From assembly GCF_007655135.1 (NCBI RefSeq), contig NC_045131.1:6820001-6884000 (forward strand): a stretch of 64,000 bases of DNA. Direction: 5' to 3'. Origin of the DNA: Punica granatum (lineage: Eukaryota > Streptophyta > Magnoliopsida > Myrtales > Lythraceae). Positions 26,054 to 35,429 of this stretch are shown here, piece by piece (the first letter of the stretch is position 1; each line of letters starts with the position of its first letter). Both the position numbers and the translations under genes were made by a program. A model generated the notes under the pieces. The model was given only the letters and a program-made list of their open reading frames with translations. It was not told the origin of the DNA and ran no database searches.

Positions 26054-27287
26054 CTAACCATTAGAAAAGGAGCTAGAGGCTAATGCCTGGTTACTCTGAC
26101 CAGCTTCACTCCCCCCCCCTCCCTCCTTGTTTTTTGGTTGTTTCTGAGTGATGTTCTGCATCATGATAGCACAATTCTGTGCAGCCTTCCTTTGCTTCTT
26201 TAGAGAGGTCTTGGTACAGGTATGCTTCATAGAGCTATTATTATCTGCAGCCCTATCTAGCATAGAGAACATATTACTAGTTTCCAACCCATCTTTACCT
26301 TTAAGTGAGTTCTTCCCAGGAGATGAGCCATTCCTAGTAACCAAAGACTCAGGCATAGTTATGGCTCTATGAAAACCGGGAGACAGAACGGGACTTGGGG
26401 CAGAAGGCATGCTCTCTTCTTCCACTGCCTTATTTCCACATCGGTAACACACACCTGCTTCGTAGGGGAACCATGAGGCGAGATTTTCCCTTCGTTAGAG
26501 ACAGGCAGATTGGTAACCAAAGACATCTCCTCATTATTTTTCTTCACCTACTTCTGCTTAGGACCAACAACTGTTTTCTTTTTAGCTATTTCGCACCAAG
26601 GGTACTCAACATCAATCATCACTATCTCATCTTCCCCAAGCGCAACTTCAATTTGGCTGGGCAACTCAGCGTCTCTCATAATTTCCACACGTATCTTCAC
26701 AGAATTAGCTTTACCAAAGCCCCCGGAATCTCTTTCTAAACAAAGAGGCTTTCCTACCCAGCTATCAATGTAACTCAAGCCTAAAGGGGACATGAGCTCC
26801 AATGGCACCTTCAGGAGTTTAACCCAGATAGGCATACCCCGCTTGTCAAGCGAGATAGCTTGAATCCCCTTCTCCCAAGGACGAAGAATCAGCGGACAAT
26901 GCTGAATATGCCAAGGACCAGAATGTAGAACCCAATCTTTGACCTCGGATGAGATAAAATTGAACAGAATCAGCCCATTATCCATTTCCATGGTACTAAC
27001 AGGTCCCTTCCGATCCAAAGAAAGTTAGCTGTTGAGTGAATTTTACCAAATTTGACCTTCTTGCCTATTAATTGTCCGACAAGAGCGTTCTTCCAAGGAG
27101 CTTGGTCCTCATCGATGACCGATTTAGGCAGTAGTACTACTCGTCGGCCATTTAGCATAACAGGCTCGTAGAATTCAAGTGGTGGCTTCTCCGGAACTCC
27201 AAACAGCTTCTGGCTGCACGATCTGCTGTCGTCATTTCCACTCGGAATCGCCGAACTGAGCTTCATCTCACTCATAATCGTCCCCAC
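26054..27287 (-). pseudogene. LINE ORF1 (DUF4283-type nucleic-acid-binding protein), broken
   Basis: Starts MGTIMSEMKLSSAI at 27287. The conserved DUF4283 pattern follows in pieces: WKNALVGQLIGKKV, then after a frameshift near 27010 GLILFNFISSEVKDWVLHSGPWHI, MPIWVKLLKVPLEL, GKPLCLERDSGGF and a downstream YP-WC motif. An in-frame TAG ends that piece near 26550, and the remainder continues in other frames to a Cys-containing tail (CYRCG) where the family has its zinc knuckle. The last codons, TCT-AAT-GGT-TAG, overlap the ORF2 start ATG at 26061. Confidence 0.7.
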
Positions 27288-27543
27288 AGAGTTCAGTGCA
27301 ACAACTCAAAGATCCATCTAATCAATCTGGAGCAAGCAAAGATCAAATCGAATTGATCGTGCCAGCACAAACTGAACGAATCGAGCTCAAGAAATGATCA
27401 AATCTGACCGCGGATGATGAACGCAAGCAGAAGTGAGTTTGCCCGCCTAATTCAGTTAGAGAGAAGTTTCTCTCTCTAAGGAGCGAGAGAGAGAGAGAGA
27501 GAGGAAACTATCCACCTAAATATTATTACCTCGTAAGTAAATT

Positions 27544-27950
27544 ATATGAAGTGGTACGAAATATTCGAAGAGAATTATTTTGTCTTTCTGTGACTTGTCG
27601 GTGACATGCTATTGCAAGTAAAAAACACTACGTGGCAATAAATAATAATAAATTGAAATTGAAGGTATGGAGCATTTTATTTTTACTGATTGCACCTTAG
27701 GATTTTGTATGTTCAAGAGAAGGTGTTACGAGTTTTTTCCTATCATTTCTCTTTTAAATAGAAGTATTGGAGGGAGACCCTCTATCACGGGGCAAGACCG
27801 CCCGGAGGCGGTCCTGAGGCCGTTAGATGTAGCTCGTTTAAAAGTGGGGACATCTTTGATCCAATGCCTAAGCTTTAGATGGTCGGCCGTAGTATTTTCT
27901 GCTCTGATTGGGAATGGGACCCCGATAGGGTTCTATCGATAAATTCTATG
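27544..27950. other. Intergenic between LINE and MITE
   Basis: AT-rich DNA with no gene recognised. A short open frame at 27667-27942 has no family features. Confidence 0.35.
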
Positions 27951-28365
27951 GGTAAATTGCACTGATGATCCAAAAAATTTTACAAATATTTCAATATGGT
28001 ATAAAAAGTTTTTTTTTACTTAATGGTACAAAATGTTTCAAAGTTGTTTCAGTATTGTACAAACCGTCATTTCGCCATTAACGCCATCAAATCGACGTTG
28101 ATGGTGCAAAACCAGTTTTTGTGAGACGTTATATGACGGTACAAAATATTTTGAAGTTGTAACTTAATAATACAAAATATTTTACGTAAGTTACATGATG
28201 GTGCAAAATTTACAGATCTTGTCAATGACGGTTTGATGGCGTCAATATCGAGATGACGGTTTATACTATATTGAAACAATTTCGAAATATTTTATATCAT
28301 TAAGTAGCAAAAAAAAATTTTATACCATATTTGTAAAATTTTTTGGATTACCAGTGCAATTTACC
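27951..28365. mobile_element. MITE with long inverted repeats, family A copy 1
   Basis: The element starts GGTAAATTGCACTG and ends with its complement CAGTGCAATTTACC. The two arms match over roughly 150 bases (pattern ATCCAAAAAATTTTACAAATAT, ..ATAAAA-T-run, AATG.TACAAAATGTTTC, TACAAACCGTCAT). The whole 415-bp sequence could fold into a near-complete hairpin. It has no coding capacity. A second copy lies at 30491-30916. Confidence 0.75.
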
Positions 28366-28727
28366 TTAAATTTTAATATCATGACTTTTAACTGCTTTCA
28401 CGTCATCCGTGTGGGCCCTATCTGGTGACGTGGCATGCATGAGCTTTGTCTTGGAGCCTACTCATGATGACAGAGGGTAGAATTAGCTCACAAGTCCACC
28501 CTAAGTCCACTCTAAGTCCACTCTAAGTCTTATTTAAGTTTTTTTTCCCCCTCTTTCTATGTTAAAATCGTTCTTACTAATAAATTAAAAAATCTTCTAT
28601 TACCCTTTTGCATCAAATATGCGAGAAAACTGAAAAATCAAGGAAGTTCCACGACCAAGCATTTTGAGACCAATAGAACCAAGCTGAAGCAAAGACAAAC
28701 TAAAATGTAATGATATAGAATCGATTT
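28366..28727. other. Intergenic sequence with a small triplicated motif
   Basis: Contains three near-identical copies of TCCAC.CTAAG at about 28496-28530 and a CATGCATG near 28436 not linked to a gene. Nothing else is recognised. Confidence 0.35.
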
Positions 28728-29335
28728 AGGTGATTCGATACTTAACATGTATTTAATTTAACTTAATTATAAGTGCTAAAAATTTAAGGCTTTTTTATTC
28801 ACTTTTAACTCACAATTATATATATATTTTTTGAAAAAGTACGATTTTATATTATATTATTTTAGAACATAAAAAAAAAGAAGTACGATTGCAAAGGAGA
28901 TGGGGCGTGCTTGCTTGTCGCCGGCCACCATTGCTAGGTGAGCTGCCGCTGGCAGTGAGCTACCACTCTTTCCCATCCTCTCTCTTCAACGCGAAAAGAG
29001 AGAAACGTGAGAGATCTTCGCAACAGTGCCGACCTCACTTCCGACAATGGTGGGCGACCGACGAGCCACCATGGTAGCACTCTCACACCCCTAGTTCTGT
29101 CGCTGCTAAGATCTTCTTCTCTCTCGATTAGGAGAAGATGGGATATATTTGTGATTTCGAAAAAGATGGGAACCGATGTAAATATCTAAAAGTGCTTATT
29201 TTGGTTGAGCGAATCATCAAAAAAAATAAATAGGTTCCCATAACTACGATAAATAGATCTTATTTGTGAGATTTGTATTATTAAACATCTTCAGTTTAAT
29301 AAGTGCTAAAAATTTAATTTATCAAACACCACCTT
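28728..29335. mobile_element. MITE, family B copy 1 (boundaries approximate)
   Basis: Termini carry inverted AAGTGCTAAAAATTTAA motifs (28781-28797 and 29310-29326, the latter's complement reading outward), followed by AAACACCACCTT at the right end. The GC-richer core has AG-rich and GCC-rich stretches also found in the larger element at 50221-51080, including the TTGAGCGAAT motif near 29200. No transposase is present. Confidence 0.45.
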
Positions 29336-29703
29336 GGTTTAGTTTACAATTGGGAGTCTTATTCCTTAGTAGCATTGAAGCATAATCAACTTGAAATGGA
29401 ATTAATCGGGTTCGTTGGGTTTTCGAATATCATGTGTGCACAGCAGGAAAGAAAAAAACAGAAAGAAGAGAGAGAAGTTCTTCACACAGCTTTTCTCACA
29501 TGATATTGACATTATTTTACATTACAATCTATGGAACAGACCGATAACCATAAACCGTTTAGCAGAAAGACTGATGACTAGAAACTTTGCAGAACCAAAA
29601 TTTTAAGACTCCCCCGACCAAACCTCCTGTACACATATACTACCTTCTTATGATATATCTATATAGTGTTGTATATCACTCACATGTTTGTTTCCACTGA
29701 TCA

Positions 29704-30196
29704 TTAGCAGTGATATGCGCAGAAGCACTGCTTTGGAACTGGAGGAGCGGTGTACAGATCGCAAGCGCCCCGCCCAGCGAACCGGTTCTGGCAGTCTTCT
29801 CGGCACCGGTCGTATCCTCGGCAGTTCCACACTTTGTGGCAGTCTTTCGCTTCAGCAAAACGAACCCTTTTCCGGTCATCATGACCTGTCGACAAAAATA
29901 CAATTATTTGCCGAGCATAGTCAGGTAAAGTGTCAGCACCGAATCTCTGCTGAATGCATGAATCATCTTGTAAGCAGGCTTCTGTTAGTATTAGAATTTG
30001 GAGGCTTCTGTTAGTATTAAGAAAAAGTGATGCTGACTTTCATATGTTTGAGCGAAGAGAAACCCCGAGGGCAGGTTATTACATATGCAGACAGTATCAG
30101 ATACACTTGCAGTTTAGGAAAATAGAAAACGTAGTTTGAATTACCAGAGAAGATGAGCAGGACGAGGAGGAAGCCGAAGGTAATGAATCTAGCCAT
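29704..30196 (-). CDS. Defensin-like (DEFL) cysteine-rich secreted peptide
   Basis: Small secreted peptide; family members act in antimicrobial defence or reproductive signalling. Two exons on the minus strand, 30196-30145 and 29885-29704, 77 aa, with an intron of about 260 bases splitting the signal peptide from the mature region as is usual for this family. The N-terminus MARFITFGFLLVLLIFSG is a signal peptide. The mature part has eight cysteines spaced C-x5-C-x5-C-x3-C-x9-C-x11-C-x1-C-x3-C, containing the CxxxC and CxC pairs of the cysteine-stabilised alpha-beta fold. A basic stretch (DDRKRVRF) precedes the first cysteine. Sequence between cysteines is not close to any named defensin I recall, so the target is unknown. 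MITEs lie on both sides. Confidence 0.82.
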
Positions 30197-30235
30197 CTCT
30201 TGCAAGTTTTTGAGTCTCGCAATCGGTGAAGCTGC

Positions 30236-30242
30236 TTATATA
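30236..30242 (-). promoter_or_regulatory. TATA box of the defensin-like gene
   Basis: TATATAA on the minus strand, about 40 bases before the start codon at 30196, predicting a very short 5' UTR of about 10 bases. Confidence 0.6.
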
Positions 30243-30490
30243 GGGCCATGGAAGGAAGAAGACATAGGGCTATCTATCGCTGTGGCAAAGATCGTCTCAG
30301 TTCCTGCTCAGACCAGAAAGCATCTGTAGTGGGTTGTGACACAACTTTAGATGTGGAAATTAAGGTTGCTTTCAGATGATCTCTCTAATATTTAATCACA
30401 GTTCTTATCCTGAAGATAGTAGTGGATGAATAATTTAGTCATGAAATTAAAGCCATGCTGCATAAATTCCAAGCACTGTATTATTATTAA

Positions 30491-30916
30491 GGGTTAATTA
30501 CACTAGTGATCCAAAAAATTTTTAATAATGTATCAGGTTTGTTCAAAAAGTTTTTTTTGCTATTTAATGATACAAAATGTTTCAAAGTAACATGATAGTA
30601 CAAACCGTTATCTCGCCATTGACGTTGTCAAGTCGTCCTTTATAAGACTGTAAATTTTACACCATCGTGTAATTTATGTAAAACATTTTGTACTATTAAG
30701 TTATAATTTCAAAATATTTTGCGTCATCATGTAACGTTTCACAAAAACCGATTTTGCACAATCAGCGTCGGCTTGACGGCGTTAATGACAAGATGACAGT
30801 TTGTACTATCATGTTACAACTTTGAAACATTTTGTACCATCAAATAGCAAAAAAAACTTTTGAACCAACCCGGTACATTATTAAAACTTTTTGTACCACT
30901 AGTATAATTTACTCTC
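30491..30916. mobile_element. MITE with long inverted repeats, family A copy 2
   Basis: Same family as 27951-28365: left arm GGGTTAATTACACTAGTG with ATCCAAAAAATTTTTAATAAT, right arm its inverted counterpart ending AGTATAATTTACTCTC. The arms match over about 150 bases through AATGATACAAAATGTTTCAAAG and the TACAAACCGT core. A 7-base direct repeat TTATTAA flanks it (30484-30490 and 30917-30923), a plausible target duplication. Confidence 0.75.
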
Positions 30917-30923
30917 TTATTAA

Positions 30924-31515
30924 ACAAGAGTGGGACAGGTTAAGAATTCCTTTATTTACTGCCTCCATTAAGATGACTCAGAGAATTTGCTCATTTATCC
31001 AACTAAAGTCCAACGGAATCTCCGCAGAAAATTATTTGTAGTGGATCGTCATCTCACAGTCGTAAGCAACAGATGCCGATCTTAGCAAAGAAGCAAATCC
31101 AGTTGACAAGCACAATGGAAGCTTCCACGGGATAAATGTCATGGAAATGAACTCAATATCAAATAGCAGGAATATTCAGAATCATAGGCACAGGGTAGAT
31201 TTGCATTCGGCACAGAGTGTATCACTGCAGCGGTTTATCTCGATAATTTCCTGGCTTGGAATATCAAGAACACGAGTTACAAAAGAATTTCGAACAATAA
31301 GGTAAATGTACAGTCCGGATCAAGTGAAAACTGAAGGTTGATCATCCTCTTCCTCTTCCACTTCTGTAAGTTATCAGCAGAGAATAACGCAGCTCTCCTG
31401 GAATGTGCAAACTGAGTGTCAGAAGCAGCATCGCAAGACAACATAGGCTGCTCGAGGATTCTTTTTGTTCCTCTGTTACAAAATCCCAAAACAGGGCAAT
31501 CTAGTCTGCCGCATC
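30924..31515. other. Intergenic and 3' flank of the methyltransferase gene
   Basis: No gene seen. The right part probably includes the 3' UTR of the leftward gene ending at 31516. Confidence 0.4.
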
Positions 31516-33409
31516 CTAAGCCTTGGACCGTCTGAACTCGAACCAAATCTCATAGTGGTTAAAGAGCAGGCTATCATGTGTGTGCTTTCCCACATACTCG
31601 AGCCCTAGACTGGCAAGCCTCCTTGTGCACTCCTCGCCTCCTAATCTAGAGCAGAACTTCACATTATGTGAGATGAAGATGCGCCCCTCGTAAGGCTTCA
31701 ATTTACTTGCCAATCTCTCAAGTCCGACCCAGACGAGCTTGTCGGGCATGTGCAAGAACACAGCACTAGCATAAATCAAATCATAAACCACCTTGGAGCC
31801 GAACTTCATGAAGTCCATATCTTCTCCTCGGACAATTAAGGGACGCTTATGCAGTAAGCCTTGGGAGGGAAGTTCGTATCTTAAGGCTGCCATTAAGGAG
31901 AGCTCGTCCCTCTCGAGGCAGTGGAAGTGGGAAGGCTCCAAGTAGCGAATAAAGTGTACGCCTACTCTGAGTGTTCCACATCCAATTTCAAGAACACGCG
32001 ATTCGGGTTTGAGGTGGGAGGCCTCTGCGAGAAACTCAAACACATCTCGACCACCTGCCCAGGGCTCACCATAATTGCTGTGGTGCTCTTCCACGAGAAG
32101 CTCACCAGGGCACGGCAGGGCTGTATGGTTGCTAGCTTCTGGCTCTTCATAGTGTGATATTCCTTTGAAGCTGAAAAACATCAGAGCAACTGGTTCACAC
32201 ATCCTTTCTTTTACAAGTTGCATGATGAACATCGAGAGGTGCAGTTTCTTATCACATACAGTCAATGAAGAGAATCACTCCAGTCATGCAGAAACCAAAT
32301 TGCAATGAAGAATGCAGATCCAATTCTCCACATGATCGGTATGTAAACACAAGCACATTTATTGGCTGATTAGGGAGCTATGCCAACAAGTTGCCATGTT
32401 TGTTCTGTAAAAGATAAGCAGCTTTGGCTCAACAAGGTTTTCAACAACCGACTGATAAATTTGAGAAACCTGCTGTTGCTTGGTCTAATAAGTGTACGAA
32501 TAGTGATTGGAAATTTAGGCACGAAAAAGAGAACTAAATCCAACCAGTCTGATATTTATTCCTTTGACCACCTAGACAACGCAGTTTAGCACATCCAATC
32601 TTTCCAATTTATACGTGCAGATATCTGTGTGTTAATCACGGAATGTCATCCTAACTTCAACGAAACACGAGAAACTACTTGCTGCGGATGTTCCGATCTT
32701 CCTGATCTAGAATAATGGTGTGCCTCTTTAATGCTTTTTCCCAGTCTGTCTAATCATTTCTATTCGGAATCTCAATGTCCAATTTCCATCTAATCGCCAG
32801 CTATCCATTAAGTTCTGCTGTGCCCATCAACCCAACATGACAAAGCCTATGTTCGATGAACATTTTCACTTTTCTTAGCCAAAAGCTCGAACTTTTTCGG
32901 AGAAATTACATCAAACACCGATAAATCTAGCTCATTTAGGATTTCAATCCTCGATCACAGTACACTACTACCAGGTGAAGCTGCCCGGTAAGCTAAGCAG
33001 ACACAAACCACGGGAGCAAGCCCAAGAACATGGTATAACTAAGGAAAGGGTGGGAGAGAGAGGAAGCTTACTTTCTGAGATCTTCGAGCTGCTGAGCCCT
33101 GGTGCGAGGATTAATCCCCTTCCTCAGCACATTCTCCGCCATATGCAGCCCGTTCACTCGGATCTGGTCCTTGACCCACTCTATGTCCTCGACCGAGGTT
33201 CTCACTCTCTCCACCGATACCCCGCTGCCGCTTGCTGAGTCGCAGAGGCCGCCGCAGGAAGGGGGGGAGGAGGAGCGTGCGACAGCAGAAGGGGCGGGGC
33301 AATTGCAGGACGAGAGGGAGAAGAAGAGGAAGAAGAGGAAGATGGCCGCTCCGAGTAGGGAAAGCACCAGAGTAGGTACCGTAATGACTACACCCCTCGG
33401 AGACGCCAT
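31516..33409 (-). CDS. Membrane-anchored class I SAM-dependent methyltransferase, substrate unknown
   Basis: Two exons on the minus strand, 33409-33072 and 32170-31516, 330 aa. The N-terminus MASPRGVVITVPTLVLSLLG continues into a Leu/Phe-rich segment (about residues 7-32) that should span a membrane once, with the catalytic domain after it. The SAM-binding signature is SRVLEIGCGTLRVG at about residues 170-183 (motif I), with an acidic CLERDELSL motif II and DLIYASAVFLHMPDKL as the motif IV/post-I region. A conserved lead-in, NFKGISHYEEPE, spans the splice junction. The gene belongs to an uncharacterised plant family; the donor GTAAGC and acceptor TTTTTCAG are canonical. The substrate is not known and nothing in the neighbourhood suggests one. 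Confidence 0.8.
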
Positions 33410-34700
33410 GGAGGCGACGGTCGGGAGAGCTCAGATCTATGGCGGGGCTGTGGAGTGTGTGTGGTCAGCTCGAGCGCTTGAGCAGTCGGAGGAGACAACC
33501 GACACGACGTCGCTTCAAAGGTGACGAATATTTTTTATTATCCAATTACCAGTGTGATTAATAGATTTATTATCTCATATTTTTTTGTTCGAAAAACTAT
33601 TTTTTTTAGGGTCTTTAAATGAATGTTTAATTTAATAATTGCTTCGAATTTAATGTTTTAATTTAATTTCAGGTAAAAATATGTATATTCTAAAAGTATG
33701 ATTTTGTATGTACGGTTGCTAAGTGAAAATATAACCATACAATTAATATCAGATAATCGATTCCTCGTAGGGCTCTTCTTATGCAGCTTCGTCATACAAA
33801 TTTAGTATTTGTGAATCGCAAAATTTCTAGAAATGAAAAATACTTTTATATTTATATGTGATTCACCAAGTCTAATGTCCTTGTTGAAGTCCACCAACCT
33901 CTCCACGAGATTTTTATTGACCTTAGGAGGCGAACGCGCCGAATCAACTCTCGAGAAAGGGTAGAAGAATGGAACTTATTGTGAGAAATACAATTCATTA
34001 CAGACGTATGTTCGTTACGCTTCAACCGAGTTATTTTATTCCACCTCTTAGACGGATAAATTAAAAGTTGTTCCTTCTACTCAGCTTAAAGCCTTGAGTA
34101 TTGTACAACGACGACCTATAGGAGTAATCAGAATAGCTTTGAATTACCATAAAGCGGACATTCTTCTTAGCACAAAATATTGCAGTAGGATAATGGCCAC
34201 CTAATCCTCCGGCAATGGCCACTGGCAAGGCTATTAGCCTTGGTTAGCCCCTAATGTCGAGATTTTTGGGATTTTTATTTTGAAAAAAAATCTAAATTTT
34301 TTATTTTATAATGTATTTAATTTGAAAGTTTTTTATGAAGTAACATGTTATATCAACAGATTTACTATAAATTTTAACAATATGGTAAATTTGAGATTAG
34401 ATTGAAAGTTTATGATTTTATGGTGAAAATATCCTTGAGATATATATTTGAGATAAAATGGAAATTTTACGATCTTTTAGATAATAATCCTAATTTTGTT
34501 ATTATAAGTTTTTTGTATAAGTGATCCTAATTTATACATGCACACATATACATACAATATATATAAATAAAATAATTAAATCGAACGAATTTGCTTATCC
34601 ACAAATTAAACGAATTTATTTAAGGAGAAAAGGGAAAGGAAAGAAGAAAAGAGAAGTCGGCTGATGGGCTATTTCTTCCGACATGTACAAATAGAGCCGC
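33410..34700. other. Divergent intergenic region between methyltransferase and RH42
   Basis: AT-rich DNA separating two divergent genes. No coding sequence, RNA gene or transposon ends are recognised. Promoters of both genes must lie here. Confidence 0.4.
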
Positions 34701-34929
34701 GATGGGCTCATCAAGACGACCCAATTCGACTCGCACGCGAACTGACGGCTTCGTCGTCGTCTTCTCCTGCTCTCTATTCCCTCCTCCATATTCGCCTTCG
34801 TCTTCTTCATCAGCGGGCTTCTTTCTGATCCTAAATCCTGTTCATCCAGGTCGAGGGATAGTTGATAGGTTCCTTGAAGGAATCACTGCCGCTGGCCTGT
34901 CGTCGAAGTCCCAGCTCGCCGCTCAACTG

Positions 34930-35426
34930 GTACAAACTACTTCCCTTCCCTGTCCCTGCTTCGAGCTACTAGTTCTTTCTTTGTGGTTTGAGTTCGAATC
35001 CATTAATTCCGGCGGTCCGGGGCTGTAATCCCGGGCCCTCGGCTCTATCCTTTGGTTTTCGGGGTCCATTACCTGCTCGGAAGATTGCTTTTGCAGAGCT
35101 AGGCTTAGGTTAGGGTTAGGGCTAGGGCAGCGAGGAGTGCTGCATGCTTTGTTTTCTGATTTGCGGTTATTATTTTATCGATTTAATCGTGAATGCTGGT
35201 AGTTTGCTTCGTGCATGTTTTGATACTGAATTGTATTTGAACCAGGTTTAATTGACCTCACGGCTCTCTGTTGCATGGCATAAAACTTACCGAAATTCTG
35301 AGGGAGTCCAATCAGGAATCGGCTTTTTATTCGCTCGCTTTGCAATCTGCTTAATGATTGCTACGATTTTTTATCTCAATACCTACTTACGCGTGTGTGA
35401 TTCTCGTTTCTGGTTTGCTGCGATAG
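34930..35426 (+). promoter_or_regulatory. 5' UTR intron of RH42, with telomere-like motif
   Basis: The acceptor GATAG ends at 35426, three bases before the start codon at 35430, and a plausible donor is at 34930 (ACTG-gtacaa). A telomere-like stretch TTAGGTTAGGGTTAGGGCTA occupies 35105-35124. Such telo-box-like motifs are frequent near the 5' ends of plant genes for translation and RNA processing. The intron limits are inferred. Confidence 0.5.
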
Positions 35427-35429
35427 GTG

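Larger units (their letters stand above)
18212..27543 (-). mobile_element. Full-length L1-type LINE with 16-bp target duplication, split by a Harbinger element
   Basis: The element reads leftwards. Target duplications flank it: ACCTCATAAGTAAATT at 18212-18227 and ACCTCGTAAGTAAATT at 27528-27543, one mismatch. The 3' end is an A tail (T run from 18230). ORF1 (27287-26054) and ORF2 (from 26061, resumed at 21849 and running to 18418) are both damaged by frameshifts and stops. Removing the 4184-bp Harbinger insertion at 21850-26033 leaves about 5.1 kb of LINE, the expected size of a complete plant L1. Retrotransposition is no longer possible from this copy. Confidence 0.85.

Noticed and set aside
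28889..29189. Short Arg/Ser-rich frames
   Set aside because: They lie in the GC-rich core of a MITE also found at 50221-51080, where the frames are not conserved.
34702..35028. Short open frame starting MGSSRRPNSTRTR before RH42
   Set aside because: It lies in the probable 5' UTR exon and runs into the UTR intron; it could be an upstream ORF but there is no domain evidence.
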